DNA from: Chryseobacterium carnipullorum
GTDB taxonomy: Bacteria > Bacteroidota > Bacteroidia > Flavobacteriales > Weeksellaceae
Assembly: GCF_900142785.1 (NCBI RefSeq)
Contig: NZ_FRCD01000010.1
Location: 62,001 to 126,000 of the forward strand
Length of the DNA stretch: 64,000 bases
Reading direction: 5' to 3'
Part shown: positions 6,839 to 17,082 of the stretch, one piece after another
Layout: every line of letters begins with the position of its first letter
How positions within the stretch are numbered: position 1 is the first letter of the stretch
Notes under the pieces: model-generated
Told to the model about the DNA's origin: nothing
Databases searched by the model: none
What the model saw: only the letters and a program-made list of their open reading frames with translations
Made by a program: the position numbers and the translations under genes

Positions 6839-7237
6839 TTATCTTCTTCCTTTCGGAGTTTTTAATTCTTCTTTCAATCTTTCATTCTCTTGCTTTAGCA
6901 GGGCAATATAATCCTGTAAACTTTGAATAATGGATGCAGAGATGTTATGAAATTGAGTCATCGTTCCATTTCCGGAAGAGCTGTCATTAAATACAGGATG
7001 ATCGTAATTAACAACTACTTTTGCTTCCTCTTCTTCATAAATATCTTCTACAGTAACATCCAAAAAACGGGCAATTTTGTCCCATTCATCTTTAACGATT
7101 CTTACATCACCGCTTTCTTTTCTGCTGTAGTTGGATACATCAGTCGCGATAATATCGGCTATCTGCTGCTGAGTATAGCCTTTTTGTTTTCTGATGACGC
7201 GTAATTTTTCTTTTTGCATATCCGACATTTTATACAA
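6839..7237 (-). CDS. XRE-family helix-turn-helix regulator
   Basis: A 132-aa protein with an N-terminal Cro/CI-type HTH (about residues 7-68; KLRVIRKQKGYTQQQIADII and later WDKIARFLDVTVEDIYE). The middle is a linker rich in Ser/Gly/Asn, and the C-terminus is a leucine-heptad helix (IIQSLQDYIALLKQENERLKEEL) suited to dimerisation. Such HTH-plus-coiled-coil proteins are common stand-alone regulators in Chryseobacterium-type genomes. Its target is unknown. It may start at the second or third Met (MSDMQKEK). Confidence 0.85.
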   Translation of the reverse strand: MYKMSDMQKEKLRVIRKQKGYTQQQIADIIATDVSNYSRKESGDVRIVKDEWDKIARFLDVTVEDIYEEEEAKVVVNYDHPVFNDSSSGNGTMTQFHNISASIIQSLQDYIALLKQENERLKEELKTPKGRR

Positions 7238-7720
7238 AAATGGAAAAAAAGGACAATGTGTACAATAGAAAATGGAAAAAATGTGAAGTAGGAGGTTGAG
7301 ATTTAAGGAAAAGTGTAGAAAAAGTTTAGAATATCAAAGGTATTGCATCAATGTGTTTATTATTTACGCTTTTGTTTTTAGGTTTTACACACAAAGACGC
7401 AAGGTTTTAAAATATAAATAGTTTTTAAGACGCAGGAATATCGAAGATTTTCAGCAAGGGAAAAGTGATAGTTCAATTTTTTTTGATTGGTACGATTTGT
7501 AAAGGATTCTAGATTGATTATAAAATTATTTCATTTCTCGCAATATTAGCGGTGTACAATTTTATCGGAGATAAAATCTTTGCGCCTTAAAACAGTAGGA
7601 TGTAAAAAAACTTTTGCGTCTTTGCGTTTCCTCAACTTCACATTCGGTTTGATTCAAATTTAAAGCATAAAAAAGACTGCTCCCAATATGAGAGCAGTCT
7701 TACTATTTTTAGAGTATCTA
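7238..7720. other. Gap with divergent degenerate inverted repeats
   Basis: This 483-nt gap contains ACACAAAGACGCAAGG (7387-7404) and its near reverse complement CTTTTGCGTCTTTGCGT (7611-7627), plus TTTGCGCCTTAAAA between them. These are variants of an A-rich motif frequent between genes of Bacteroidota. The htpG terminator lies at its right end. No gene is visible. Confidence 0.5.
7667..7701 (-). terminator. Intrinsic terminator of htpG
   Basis: AAGACTGCTC (7673-7682) and GAGCAGTCTT (7692-7701) pair with a 9-nt loop. On the minus strand the stem is followed by a run of T. Confidence 0.85.
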
Positions 7721-9613
7721 TTATTTCTCCAGTTGCTTATAACTTCTTTGAATAAAATCTGTCAGGTCTTTTCCTTTCAACAGATTCTGTGAAAGCTTCG
7801 CAAGGTCAAGGGCATACTTGATTAAAGTTTCCTTTTCTTCAGGATTTTCTGTCTTTAAGATCTGGTTTGAAAGCTCACTGTTCGAGTTCACGACCAGATT
7901 ATACATTTCCGGGAAACCTCCCATTCCGAACATACCGCCTCCGCCGGTTGCCTGCATTTCCTTCATTCTTCTCATGAATTCAGGCTGCGTGATGGTAAAC
8001 GGAGCATCATTGCTGTCAAGATCTTCAAGTTGTACCGTGAATTTGGCGTCTTTTACAGCCTCTTCAACGTTCTTTTTTAAAGATTCTTTTTCAGTTTCAG
8101 TTAACTTAGAAATGACAGGGTCGTCTTTTTTGATCAGGTTATTGATGTGATCTGCATCCACTCTTGCAAATGAGATTTTCTCTTTTGACGTTTCCAGTTT
8201 CTGGATCACGTGAGAAATGACAGGTGAGTCTAATAACAGAACGTCATAACCTTTATCATTAGCCGCTTGAATATAGCTGTGCTGCTCATCTGCATTGGTT
8301 GCGTAAAGAATGACCGTGTTACCATCCTTATCGGTGTGCGAAGGCTGAATCTTTTCGATCAGCTCATTCCATAGGAAGTATTTTCCATCTGTAGTAGGAT
8401 ATAACGTGAATTTATCTGCCTTTTCAGCAAATTTTTCTTCCGTGATAATTCCGTATTCAATAACGATTTTGATGTCATTCCATTTTTTCTCATAATCTTC
8501 ACGGTTTTCGTTGATCAGAGAAGACATTTTGTCGGCTACTTTTTTCGTGATGTAAGAAGAAATTTTCTTTACAGCACCGTCTGCCTGAAGATAAGAACGG
8601 GAAACGTTCAACGGGATATCCGGAGAATCAATGACTCCTCTCAGAAGCATAAGGAAATCTGGAACAATCCCTTTTACTTCATCCGTTACAAATACCTGAT
8701 TCTGGTACAGCTGGATTTTATCCTTATCAATATTTAAATTGTTGCTCAGTTTCGGGAAGAATAAAACTCCCGTAAGATTGAACGGATAATCAACATTCAG
8801 GTGAATATTAAACAAAGGCTCTTCAAACTGCATTGGATACAGTTCGTGATAGAACTTCATGTAATCCTCACTGGTCAGTTCGCTTGGGGCAATCGTCCAT
8901 GCTGGTGTTGGATTATTGATGATATTATCCACTTCTTCAGTTTCTGCAACGGCATCTTCCGGAGCATCTTCCGGTAATGGAAGTGTATGGGTTTTAGTCC
9001 CGAATTTAATCGGAACAGGCATGAATTTATTGTATTTTGAAAGCAGTTCACGAATTTTTGCTTCTTCTAAAAATTCGGTTGAATCTTCTGCAATATGAAG
9101 AACAATCTCTGTTCCTCTTTCTGTTTTGTCAGTAGTTTCCTCAAGAGTGAATTCCGGACTTCCGTCACAGATCCATCGTACGGCTGGTTCGTCTTTATAA
9201 GATTTAGTGATGATTTCCACTTTTTCGGCCACCATAAATGCAGAATAGAATCCAAGACCGAAATGACCAATAATTCCGGAGTCTTTTGCAGAATCCTTAT
9301 ATTTTTCAAGGAATTCTTCAGCGCCCGAAAAAGCAACCTGGTTGATGTATTTTTCAACCTCTTCAGCCGTCATCCCGATTCCCTGATCGATGATGCGAAG
9401 TGTTTTTTGTTCTTTGTCGATTTTTACTTCAAGCTTCGGATTTCCGTATTCCACTTTAGCTTCTCCGATACTTGTTAAATGCTTTAATTTTAAAGTAGCA
9501 TCCGTGGCATTTGAGATCAGTTCTCTCAGGAATATTTCGTGATCACTGTAAAGAAATTTTTTGATGAGAGGGAAAATGTTTTCCACAGATACATTAATAT
9601 TTCCTTTAGTCAT
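7721..9613 (-). CDS. htpG: Molecular chaperone HtpG (bacterial Hsp90)
   Basis: A 630-aa protein of full Hsp90 length for bacteria. The N-terminal GHKL ATPase shows LRELISNATDA (about residues 29-39), DQGIGMT and GHFGLGFYSAFMV; the middle domain shows NVSRSYLQAD with the catalytic arginine; the C-terminal dimerisation domain is present. It is a cytoplasmic ATP-driven foldase. A methionine/glycine-rich stretch (GGGGMFGMGGFPEMYNLVVN) near residue 560 replaces the usual C-terminal amphipathic helix sequence. It is monocistronic with its own terminator. Confidence 0.97.
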   Translation of the reverse strand: MTKGNINVSVENIFPLIKKFLYSDHEIFLRELISNATDATLKLKHLTSIGEAKVEYGNPKLEVKIDKEQKTLRIIDQGIGMTAEEVEKYINQVAFSGAEEFLEKYKDSAKDSGIIGHFGLGFYSAFMVAEKVEIITKSYKDEPAVRWICDGSPEFTLEETTDKTERGTEIVLHIAEDSTEFLEEAKIRELLSKYNKFMPVPIKFGTKTHTLPLPEDAPEDAVAETEEVDNIINNPTPAWTIAPSELTSEDYMKFYHELYPMQFEEPLFNIHLNVDYPFNLTGVLFFPKLSNNLNIDKDKIQLYQNQVFVTDEVKGIVPDFLMLLRGVIDSPDIPLNVSRSYLQADGAVKKISSYITKKVADKMSSLINENREDYEKKWNDIKIVIEYGIITEEKFAEKADKFTLYPTTDGKYFLWNELIEKIQPSHTDKDGNTVILYATNADEQHSYIQAANDKGYDVLLLDSPVISHVIQKLETSKEKISFARVDADHINNLIKKDDPVISKLTETEKESLKKNVEEAVKDAKFTVQLEDLDSNDAPFTITQPEFMRRMKEMQATGGGGMFGMGGFPEMYNLVVNSNSELSNQILKTENPEEKETLIKYALDLAKLSQNLLKGKDLTDFIQRSYKQLEK

Positions 9614-9717
9614 AATATTTTAGATTTTTTAATTTCCTTTTAATGCTCAAAAAAAATACCATGAAGGAGAATGTGACAGAATGGCATTTTTTCTACGGAC
9701 TGTAATTGTGAAACGGG

Positions 9718-10443
9718 TTACTTTTCAGTGGTAACACCAATCATCACTCCGAAATCTCCATCTACCTGAGTCCAGTTTTCTTCCGGGAAATAAGCTCTAG
9801 AGACAAAACCATCAAGATATAATGCATGGGTGCAGCCCAAACTCTTAAAGAAGGAGGCGAAGTGGTAAAAGTTTATTTTTTTCTTAGACATCACAAAAAC
9901 CGGATCGCCATTTTTCAATATTCCGACACCGTTTCTGATATGTAAATTACCTGAGTTTTCTTGAAAAATGGGATTTATTTTTCCGTTGATGATCAACATA
10001 GGACCGGATTGCGTCGCAAATTGTATATTTGAATCTGTTTTGAAATTTGAAGTAGGAATAATGACCGATTCATTAGATTTTGTTCTATAGAAAATGCCAT
10101 TAGGTTGTAAGTAGAAATTTCCTTCACCACTCAATGTATCAATGGGATGTAAAGTTTTAAAATTTTCTATGTATAATCCTTTTGGGATATTGTTTTCAAT
10201 GAACATACCGCCATTCATAGCGAATTTTAAATTCTGATTTTTGGTGTTAACGTATTTTTTTAAATTTTCAATATTCCTTAAAGGCTGGTTTCGATGATCT
10301 TTCCAAAAGAATTCAATTTTCTCGTTTTTTGTATCGACAGGATATACGACGAAATCAGGGTTGATCTTGCTGTCTTTTTTACAGGATAAGAAAAATATAA
10401 ATACCGAAATACCGACTATTTTGGATAGAATATTCAGCTTCAT
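9718..10443 (-). CDS. Lipoprotein of the phosphodiester glycosidase family
   Basis: A 241-aa protein with a lipoprotein signal (FIFFLSC, cysteine at about residue 21 followed by KKD). The mature part matches the phosphodiester glycosidase/DUF2233 fold (NAGPA family, like E. coli YigE): FAMNGGMFIEN, ATQSGPMLI, HIRNGVGI and HALYLDGFVSRAYFP. The family includes the enzyme that uncovers mannose-6-phosphate; the bacterial substrate is unknown, possibly a cell-envelope phosphodiester. ATG codons exist at 10449 and 10443; the latter gives the more usual MKLN start. It lies just after the recA terminator on the same strand. Confidence 0.78.
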   Translation of the reverse strand: MKLNILSKIVGISVFIFFLSCKKDSKINPDFVVYPVDTKNEKIEFFWKDHRNQPLRNIENLKKYVNTKNQNLKFAMNGGMFIENNIPKGLYIENFKTLHPIDTLSGEGNFYLQPNGIFYRTKSNESVIIPTSNFKTDSNIQFATQSGPMLIINGKINPIFQENSGNLHIRNGVGILKNGDPVFVMSKKKINFYHFASFFKSLGCTHALYLDGFVSRAYFPEENWTQVDGDFGVMIGVTTEK

Positions 10444-10466
10444 TTGCATTTTTATTTAAAATTACA

Positions 10467-10495
10467 CAAAAAAAAGACAGCCCTGAAGCTGTCTT
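10467..10495 (-). terminator. Intrinsic terminator of recA
   Basis: AAGACAGC (10474-10481) and GCTGTCTT (10488-10495) with a 6-nt loop. On the minus strand it is followed by a T run. Confidence 0.85.
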
Positions 10496-10516
10496 AAATA
10501 TATGGATTGAAAAAAA

Positions 10517-11524
10517 TTATTTTACTTTATTTTTCAATTCTTCTTTGATTTTATTTTCTAATTCATCAGCTAGCTCAGGGTTGTCTTTCAACACGTCTTT
10601 TACTGCGTCACGACCTTGTCCCAATTTGGTTTCTTCATAGCTGAACCAAGAACCGCTTTTCTTTACAATTCCCTGTTCTACAGCCTGATCAAGAATTTCT
10701 CCTGTTTTAGAAACTCCTTCACCGTACATAATGTCAAATTCAGCTTGTTTGAAAGGTGGAGCTACTTTGTTTTTTACAATTTTCACTTTCACACGGCTTC
10801 CTACTGCTTCATCTCCGTTTTTAATCGGTGCACTCGCTTTTCTGATATCTACTCTTACAGAAGCGTAGAATTTCAATGCATTACCACCGGTTGTGGTTTC
10901 CGGATTTCCAAACATCACCCCGATTTTTTCTCTCAATTGGTTAATGAAAATAACGGTACATTTTGTTCTGGAAATCGTAGCAGTCAGTTTTCTCAATGCC
11001 TGAGACATCAATCTTGCGTGAAGACCCATTTTGGAATCTCCCATTTCTCCTTCAATTTCTGCTTTTGGAGTTAATGCTGCAACGGAGTCAATAACCACAA
11101 TGTCGATTGCCCCTGAACGGATCAGGTTATCAGCAATTTCCAAAGCCTGTTCCCCGTTGTCCGGCTGAGAAATAATTAAGTTTTCAAGATCGATTCCTAA
11201 TTTTCCTGCATAACCTCTGTCAAAAGCGTGCTCTGCATCAATAAATGCTGCAATTCCACCTGCTTTTTGAGCTTCTGCAATCGCGTGAAGTGTTAAAGTT
11301 GTTTTACCGGAAGATTCAGGTCCGTAGATCTCAATGATTCTTCCTCTAGGGTATCCACCTACTCCAAGAGCGATGTCTAATCCCAAAGATCCGGAAGGAA
11401 TCACTTCAATGGTCGTATCAATTGTACTGTCACCTAAGGTCATTACCGTTCCTTTTCCGTATGTTTTATCTAGCTTGTCAAGCACTAATGCAAGTGCTTT
11501 TTTCTTATCGTCTATGTTGCTCAT
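10517..11524 (-). CDS. recA: Recombinase RecA
   Basis: A 335-aa RecA. Walker [10 protein letters not shown] is at residues 68-76, Walker B is [11 protein letters not shown], and the DNA-binding loops lie around [23 protein letters not shown] and [17 protein letters not shown]. It forms filaments on single-stranded DNA, catalyses strand exchange and stimulates LexA-type autocleavage. Length and motifs are complete. The C-terminal tail is unusually lysine/glutamate-mixed rather than purely acidic. It is monocistronic. Confidence 0.98.
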   Translation of the reverse strand: MSNIDDKKKALALVLDKLDKTYGKGTVMTLGDSTIDTTIEVIPSGSLGLDIALGVGGYPRGRIIEIYGPESSGKTTLTLHAIAEAQKAGGIAAFIDAEHAFDRGYAGKLGIDLENLIISQPDNGEQALEIADNLIRSGAIDIVVIDSVAALTPKAEIEGEMGDSKMGLHARLMSQALRKLTATISRTKCTVIFINQLREKIGVMFGNPETTTGGNALKFYASVRVDIRKASAPIKNGDEAVGSRVKVKIVKNKVAPPFKQAEFDIMYGEGVSKTGEILDQAVEQGIVKKSGSWFSYEETKLGQGRDAVKDVLKDNPELADELENKIKEELKNKVK

Positions 11525-11544
11525 CTGTTGTTAAAATAATTGCT

Positions 11545-11570
11545 CAAAATTACGGAATTTTACCTTCAAA
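11545..11570 (-). promoter_or_regulatory. Probable recA promoter
   Basis: On the minus strand TAATTTTG (11552-11545) fits TAnnTTTG, 20 nt before the start codon. A TTTG (11570-11567) lies 14 nt upstream, shorter than the usual 17-21. No obvious SOS box was seen. Confidence 0.5.
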
Positions 11571-11727
11571 AACTAATATTATTTACTGTGAAAAACTGTT
11601 TTTATCGTTAAATAATAATAATGTTTTGAGGCTGATGTTATTCATTACGAATGGAATGTGAAGTTTTATGATTCAAAACATAAAAAATAATTTTTTCCGT
11701 TGACTATACTTGCTGTTCAGTATTGTT

Positions 11728-12924
11728 TTAGTGAAAATTTGAATTTTTAGTCACTCTGAGATAGTCTTCCAGTACTTTCATCTGGTCTTTGTCTCCTTTT
11801 TTTATTCTTGCATCCCTGCTTACGATTGTATCATAGATTTTGTTGAACAGGATCTTTGTTTTGGGAAACAGTTTTCTGTTTGAAACTTCCGGGATCTGAA
11901 GTCTTTTGCATACCTCATCATCCAGCAGAAACCAGGTACAGCAGATGTGCAGATATCTGAGATTAGTCCTCTGAAACTTGAATTTTAAAATTGGATTTTC
12001 CAGAGATTCATTCAGTAAAGAATGGGCGAGTAAAATAGAATCTTTATCCGAAGGAGGCTGAACAGAAGTCCATAAATGAAAAAATTCTGTTGCCTGCTTT
12101 TTACTGTCGGGAAGAAGTTGCTCAGGAATTCCCAATAAGTATCCTACATATTTCCAAAGATGAAAAATTCCTTTTTCCTCTTCTTCTGAAAAGGTATTTC
12201 CCAATTTTTTAAGACTGTGAAGAAAAACAAGACTGAAACCAATATACGTAGCCATCATATCCCATGAATTGATAGGTTCTCCCCAGTTTTCCGTATCCCA
12301 TTCCTTGTAATGTTTCTTGACGGAAAGTCTGGCGTACGAATGAATCAGGCGGGTCTTAATAGCAAATTCGTAACCTTTTGCATGAATTTGAAGGGCATCA
12401 TAGCGCGTTGCATTGACCCAAAAGTCCAGAGTTTCTGAAAGACGTTTTACCGCACCTTTTTTCAGAGCCTCTGTAGCGGTGAGGGGTTTATTAAGATAGG
12501 CATAATCATAACCGCCGATCAGACAGTAATCCCTTAATGAGATGAGCGAGTCAATATTACTTCTCATACAGAGCTCTGCGCCGCTTTTCAGCAGGCTGTA
12601 GTCAAGCCATTCCGGAATCTGCTGGGTCTGGGTGAAAAGTTTTTTTACGCTTTCAGGAACATCATCTGTTTCAGAGACCCCGTTTCGGATATAATTTTCA
12701 ATTTCTCTTGAGGCTTCATGAAATTTTTTAGTAAAATAAACCTCTTTTACCACTTCATCTCCCACCTCATCCACATGATAAAAATAGCGTGAAAACTTTT
12801 CAAAGTCCTTAAAACTCACTTCAGCTCCGGAAAAGTCGATAAGTTGTTTTCCGTTTCCTTTTTCCCAGAAATGTTTAAAGTGAGGAGAATCTTTAAAACG
12901 CGGCAGTATCATCATGTTTTCCAT
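11728..12924 (-). CDS. MpaB/Lcp-like oxygenase (DUF2236)
   Basis: A 398-aa alpha-helical protein of the family that includes mycophenolic-acid MpaB and the haem enzyme latex-clearing protein. Visible features are TRYDALQIHAKGYEFAIKTRLIHSYARLSVKKHY (the arginine and histidine region used for haem in Lcp), INSWDMMATYIGFSLVFLHSLKKLG and IFHLWKYVGYLLGIPEQLLP. It has no signal peptide, so it is cytoplasmic or membrane-peripheral. The substrate is unknown; oxidation of a lipid or isoprenoid is the general expectation. A LuxR-type regulator lies upstream on the same strand, 81 nt away. Confidence 0.78.
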   Translation of the reverse strand: MENMMILPRFKDSPHFKHFWEKGNGKQLIDFSGAEVSFKDFEKFSRYFYHVDEVGDEVVKEVYFTKKFHEASREIENYIRNGVSETDDVPESVKKLFTQTQQIPEWLDYSLLKSGAELCMRSNIDSLISLRDYCLIGGYDYAYLNKPLTATEALKKGAVKRLSETLDFWVNATRYDALQIHAKGYEFAIKTRLIHSYARLSVKKHYKEWDTENWGEPINSWDMMATYIGFSLVFLHSLKKLGNTFSEEEEKGIFHLWKYVGYLLGIPEQLLPDSKKQATEFFHLWTSVQPPSDKDSILLAHSLLNESLENPILKFKFQRTNLRYLHICCTWFLLDDEVCKRLQIPEVSNRKLFPKTKILFNKIYDTIVSRDARIKKGDKDQMKVLEDYLRVTKNSNFH

Positions 12925-13005
12925 TACTATAAAAATACAAGTTTTAAACCAAAATATACTGGTGAGATTTATCAGCCTTTCATCAGATTTCTTAATAAAA
13001 AATCA

Positions 13006-13779
13006 TTAGATAAGTCCTCTTTCAAAAGCTTTCTTTACAAGCTCTTTGCAGTTCCTGGAATCTGTTTTTCGTAAAATATTTTTTCTGTGGGTGCGTACTG
13101 TGTGTTCAGATAGAATCAGGGACTGGGCAATTTCAGGGCCTGAATATCCTTTTGTGATAAGGGAAAGAATTTCCATTTCTCTTTTCGTTAAATGTTCAGG
13201 GAAACTCTCAGGTTTCGAAAAGGAGTCCAGCTTCACTTGGTGAAAGTCATTTCTGGGGCCCATCCCTGAAATCAGGACGGTATAAGGATTTTCTTTTGTG
13301 ATATGATGGATGTTAGTATGGATGTTTATCGCCTGAATGGGAATTCCGGTTTCATCTTCCATGGTGATCACAGACTGGTGATGGAAGAGTTCATATTTTC
13401 CTTCCGCTGTTTTCATTCTGAAGCAATAGCTGCATTTGATGTAAAGCTGATGTTCTAAACCTATTTCTGTCATTTTGTCGATCAGAGTCTGCTCAGCTTT
13501 CATGACAAATTCAATATCATCAGGGTGCGTGAGGTCTATGACTTCTTTTAAATTTTCAGGATAGCTGTCAAGACCGTGAAGTCTGAGGATATTTTCATGA
13601 TGATGGGAAAGCGTACTATTGGTAAGATTGAGCGCGTAATAATAAAATTCACCAATGGCAAACATTTCACTGATGATCTTTTCGATCGGTGGTTTATCAC
13701 GGATCGTTCTGTCTCTTCTTACACCCGGATACGTATTCCAGACTTCAATAAGAGGGTGTTTTTTTTCTGAATTCTCCAT
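13006..13779 (-). CDS. LuxR-type regulator with PAS-like sensor region
   Basis: A 257-aa protein. The C-terminal HTH of the LuxR/GerE type is clear (LTKREMEILSLITKGYSGPEIA through SEHTVRTHRKNILRKT, about residues 193-240). The N-terminal 180 residues contain LRLHGLDSYPENLKEVIDLTHPDDIEFV, a PAS-like pattern that ends in the HPDD motif seen in many PAS folds. It lacks a receiver domain, so it probably senses a ligand or is regulated by expression. It lies upstream of the MpaB-like gene; control of that gene is a guess from position. Confidence 0.82.
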   Translation of the reverse strand: MENSEKKHPLIEVWNTYPGVRRDRTIRDKPPIEKIISEMFAIGEFYYYALNLTNSTLSHHHENILRLHGLDSYPENLKEVIDLTHPDDIEFVMKAEQTLIDKMTEIGLEHQLYIKCSYCFRMKTAEGKYELFHHQSVITMEDETGIPIQAINIHTNIHHITKENPYTVLISGMGPRNDFHQVKLDSFSKPESFPEHLTKREMEILSLITKGYSGPEIAQSLILSEHTVRTHRKNILRKTDSRNCKELVKKAFERGLI

Positions 13780-14214
13780 GAATTAATTGGTTTATGCTAA
13801 AATAATTAAAATACTTGCAAAATACCACAAAAGGGGGATTTTTTTACGATGATAAAATTTTAAACTTTGTACTAACTAATAACCAGGAAAACTCAATTTA
13901 CTTTATCCCGTTTTGTTTAATGATTTAATTTATTCTATAATTTAATTTTAATTAAGAAAAACATTAACTGTCAAATCATTAGCAGACTGTCTTTACAGAC
14001 TATTTTAATGAAATCTTTAATGAATGTTATAAAACAGTTTACTCTTTTCTTTTTAGTTGTTTGAAAATGATAAACTTATGGCCTCTCGTTGCTGGGGGGC
14101 TTTTTCTTTTGTCTCATATTACTTTACATCCCCTTTTTCTATATTTCAAAATCACCCGAACGGGTAATTTACTTGTATTCATGGATTTTTAAACTTTGTA
14201 TAAAACTAATAGCC
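13780..14214. other. AT-rich gap with a duplicated promoter-like segment
   Basis: This 435-nt stretch contains TTTAAACTTTGTA...AACTAATAACCAGGAAAAC (about 13859-13892), nearly the same as the segment around the downstream gene start (about 14187-14222), where CCATG replaces CCAGG. Between them are a short hydrophobic frame (14008-14064) and a weak hairpin followed by five T (14081-14105). It may be the remains of a duplicated gene head, or a small RNA unit. Confidence 0.45.
14081..14105 (+). terminator. Possible + strand terminator ahead of the orphan gene
   Basis: GCCTCT and GGGGGC pair with two G-T wobbles around an 8-nt loop and are followed by TTTTT. No gene ends just upstream, which is why a short RNA is considered. 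Confidence 0.4.
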
Positions 14215-15804
14215 ATGAAAACAAAAATTTTATCTGTAGTATTACTATTGATTGGAACATATGCTTTTTCTCAAAATTCATATGAGTTATTTGGAAACTT
14301 TATTAGCGAATCAACTCCGTATGAGGCTAAAATAAAAACTACAAAAACAAAGGAAAAAATTACATCATTTAAAATTCAGATTTGTAAAGCCAGTACGGAA
14401 TGTGAGGAAAGCATTGAAATAGTAAATAATTTTGATCAGGAAACTTTTATCTCAGCCATGGGAAGCACTATGAAAAAGTCAAAACTGGTAGGAACTGCAT
14501 TTATCTTGAAACCAGAGGTAGAATTACAATGGAAGAATATTTATTATAATTTGATGAAAGATTTTAATAAAAAGGAGGTTTTAACTGAACTGTATGATTT
14601 GCAGGATATTGAATATGGCGGAAGATTAAAAATGAATAAAGAATTAATTAAATTAAAGGCAGAGGATAGTACTGGTCAATATTTATATTTTGCCCCAAAA
14701 TATGCAAGTGTAAGACTTTTTAACAATAAAATAAACAGTATTTCTGTTGTAGGAAATATATTGGATAGTAGTGGAACTATTGTAATAAAGGAAGAAGCAA
14801 CATTATTCAATAGTAAGTATTCTATACCTTTCAGGTCCACGATTATCGATCGAAATAATTATAGTGCTAAAATATATACAACAAGAGGTACGGATAGCTA
14901 TTATTATATAGAGTGCAACGATCTTTTAGATTATAAACCTTTTGAAAATAATTATAGTTATTCCTTAAAAAATAAAGAGTACGAAATAAAAGTTGATGAA
15001 GAGCTTAAAGTAGAAAAAAGAGGATTGTATGATTATTTTACAGCCATTATTTTTTCTGATTTTTTAGGATTTAATAATGAAGGAGGAAATAGCCTGCTAC
15101 AAGCAGAAGGGAGAGCAAGGATTCCGTTAAATTATGTGAATTTTGGTAGATTTAATTCGCCTGAGTATATGGAAGCTTATTTGAATGCATCCATTTATAA
15201 TGGACAGGAAGAGGGAAGTGGTTTTATCGAATTTAATGTAAAAGATAATTCGAAAAATATATCATCCTTTGAGCTGTTAAGAAAAAATAATGTAGAGGCC
15301 GGGGTAAATATTGGGGTTGGTTCATTTGAATGGAAAGGAACTTCCACTAGCTGGATTCTAGACTACGGTATTCAGATGTATAGAACTAAATTCAGAACGA
15401 TAAAAGATACGGTTACTACAAACTATCAACTGTATTCTATTTCACATGGTCCAAGATTGAAAATAGAAATAAGACCTCAGATCAATTTTGGTGCAGATGT
15501 AAATTTTGGATTATTAGGATTGAAATATAGTGGAGCGAATAAAGATTTAGATATGATTGAAGGCAGGAATTTTAGAAAAGAAATTCTAAAGGATAATGGA
15601 ACGTTCTATAATACTCTCTTTCTTACTACTAATTTTTATACAAAACTTAGTCCTAATGATGGAAATGGAGGATTGTATTTTAGATTGGGCGGATATTATG
15701 ATTTTTATACAAAAAATGTTGCACCACAGGTAATGGTAGGATATGCTACCAATCTTACGACATTCATTAATAAATTTAAGAAAAATGATGACGTTGAAAA
15801 ATAA
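14215..15804 (+). CDS. Orphan exported protein, probable outer-membrane barrel, AT-rich
   Basis: A 529-aa protein with a signal peptide (MKTKILSVVLLLIGTYAFSQ). I do not recognise a family. The N-terminal half is lysine/glutamate-rich with a CKASTECEES motif; the C-terminal 230 residues alternate in beta-strand fashion with many aromatic residues (GLYFRLGGYYDFYTK, APQVMVGYATN), suggesting a membrane barrel, although it ends in a charged tail rather than an aromatic residue. Codon use is clearly more AT-rich than in its neighbours, a sign of recent acquisition. A longer open frame from 14089 includes the promoter region, so ATG 14215 is preferred. Confidence 0.7.
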   Translation: MKTKILSVVLLLIGTYAFSQNSYELFGNFISESTPYEAKIKTTKTKEKITSFKIQICKASTECEESIEIVNNFDQETFISAMGSTMKKSKLVGTAFILKPEVELQWKNIYYNLMKDFNKKEVLTELYDLQDIEYGGRLKMNKELIKLKAEDSTGQYLYFAPKYASVRLFNNKINSISVVGNILDSSGTIVIKEEATLFNSKYSIPFRSTIIDRNNYSAKIYTTRGTDSYYYIECNDLLDYKPFENNYSYSLKNKEYEIKVDEELKVEKRGLYDYFTAIIFSDFLGFNNEGGNSLLQAEGRARIPLNYVNFGRFNSPEYMEAYLNASIYNGQEEGSGFIEFNVKDNSKNISSFELLRKNNVEAGVNIGVGSFEWKGTSTSWILDYGIQMYRTKFRTIKDTVTTNYQLYSISHGPRLKIEIRPQINFGADVNFGLLGLKYSGANKDLDMIEGRNFRKEILKDNGTFYNTLFLTTNFYTKLSPNDGNGGLYFRLGGYYDFYTKNVAPQVMVGYATNLTTFINKFKKNDDVEK

Positions 15805-15811
15805 TGCAATA

Positions 15812-15869
15812 TTAATATGAGCCTTGCCAATCTGGAAGCTTCTTGAAAGGCTTTTCAGCTCATATTTAA
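15812..15869. terminator. Hairpin behind the orphan gene
   Basis: AATATGAGC and GCTCATATT close a 58-nt stem-loop containing a second internal stem (AAGCTTC/GAAAGGCTT). There is no T run directly after it on the + strand. It may act as a weak terminator or RNA-stabilising end. Confidence 0.45.
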
Positions 15870-15996
15870 AACTATGAATATTTATCAGGTTGTATATCCG
15901 TTTTTATTTAAATAGACTTCCATTAATTCTGAATCAGAATATTGAGAATATCTTTCAATAAGTTCATTAAGCATAGTCAGATTTTAACGACTAAAT

Positions 15997-16025
15997 TAAA
16001 AAAAACCTTCCAATTTGGAAGGTTT
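15997..16025 (-). terminator. Intrinsic terminator of the pfkA-gapA unit
   Basis: AAACCTTCC (16003-16011) and GGAAGGTTT (16017-16025) pair with a 5-nt loop, followed on the minus strand by a T run. Confidence 0.85.
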
Positions 16026-16047
16026 TATATTATTTATTTGCTCATTA

Positions 16048-17082
<1,035 letters not shown>

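Noticed and set aside
7387..7627. Insertion sequence ends
   Set aside because: The inverted ACAAAGACGCAA motifs enclose no reading frame and are a common intergenic motif in this group.
9095..9478. 127-aa + strand frame
   Set aside because: Antisense shadow of htpG, rich in Phe and Ser.
10616..11074. 152-aa + strand frame
   Set aside because: Antisense shadow of recA with unlikely amino-acid composition.
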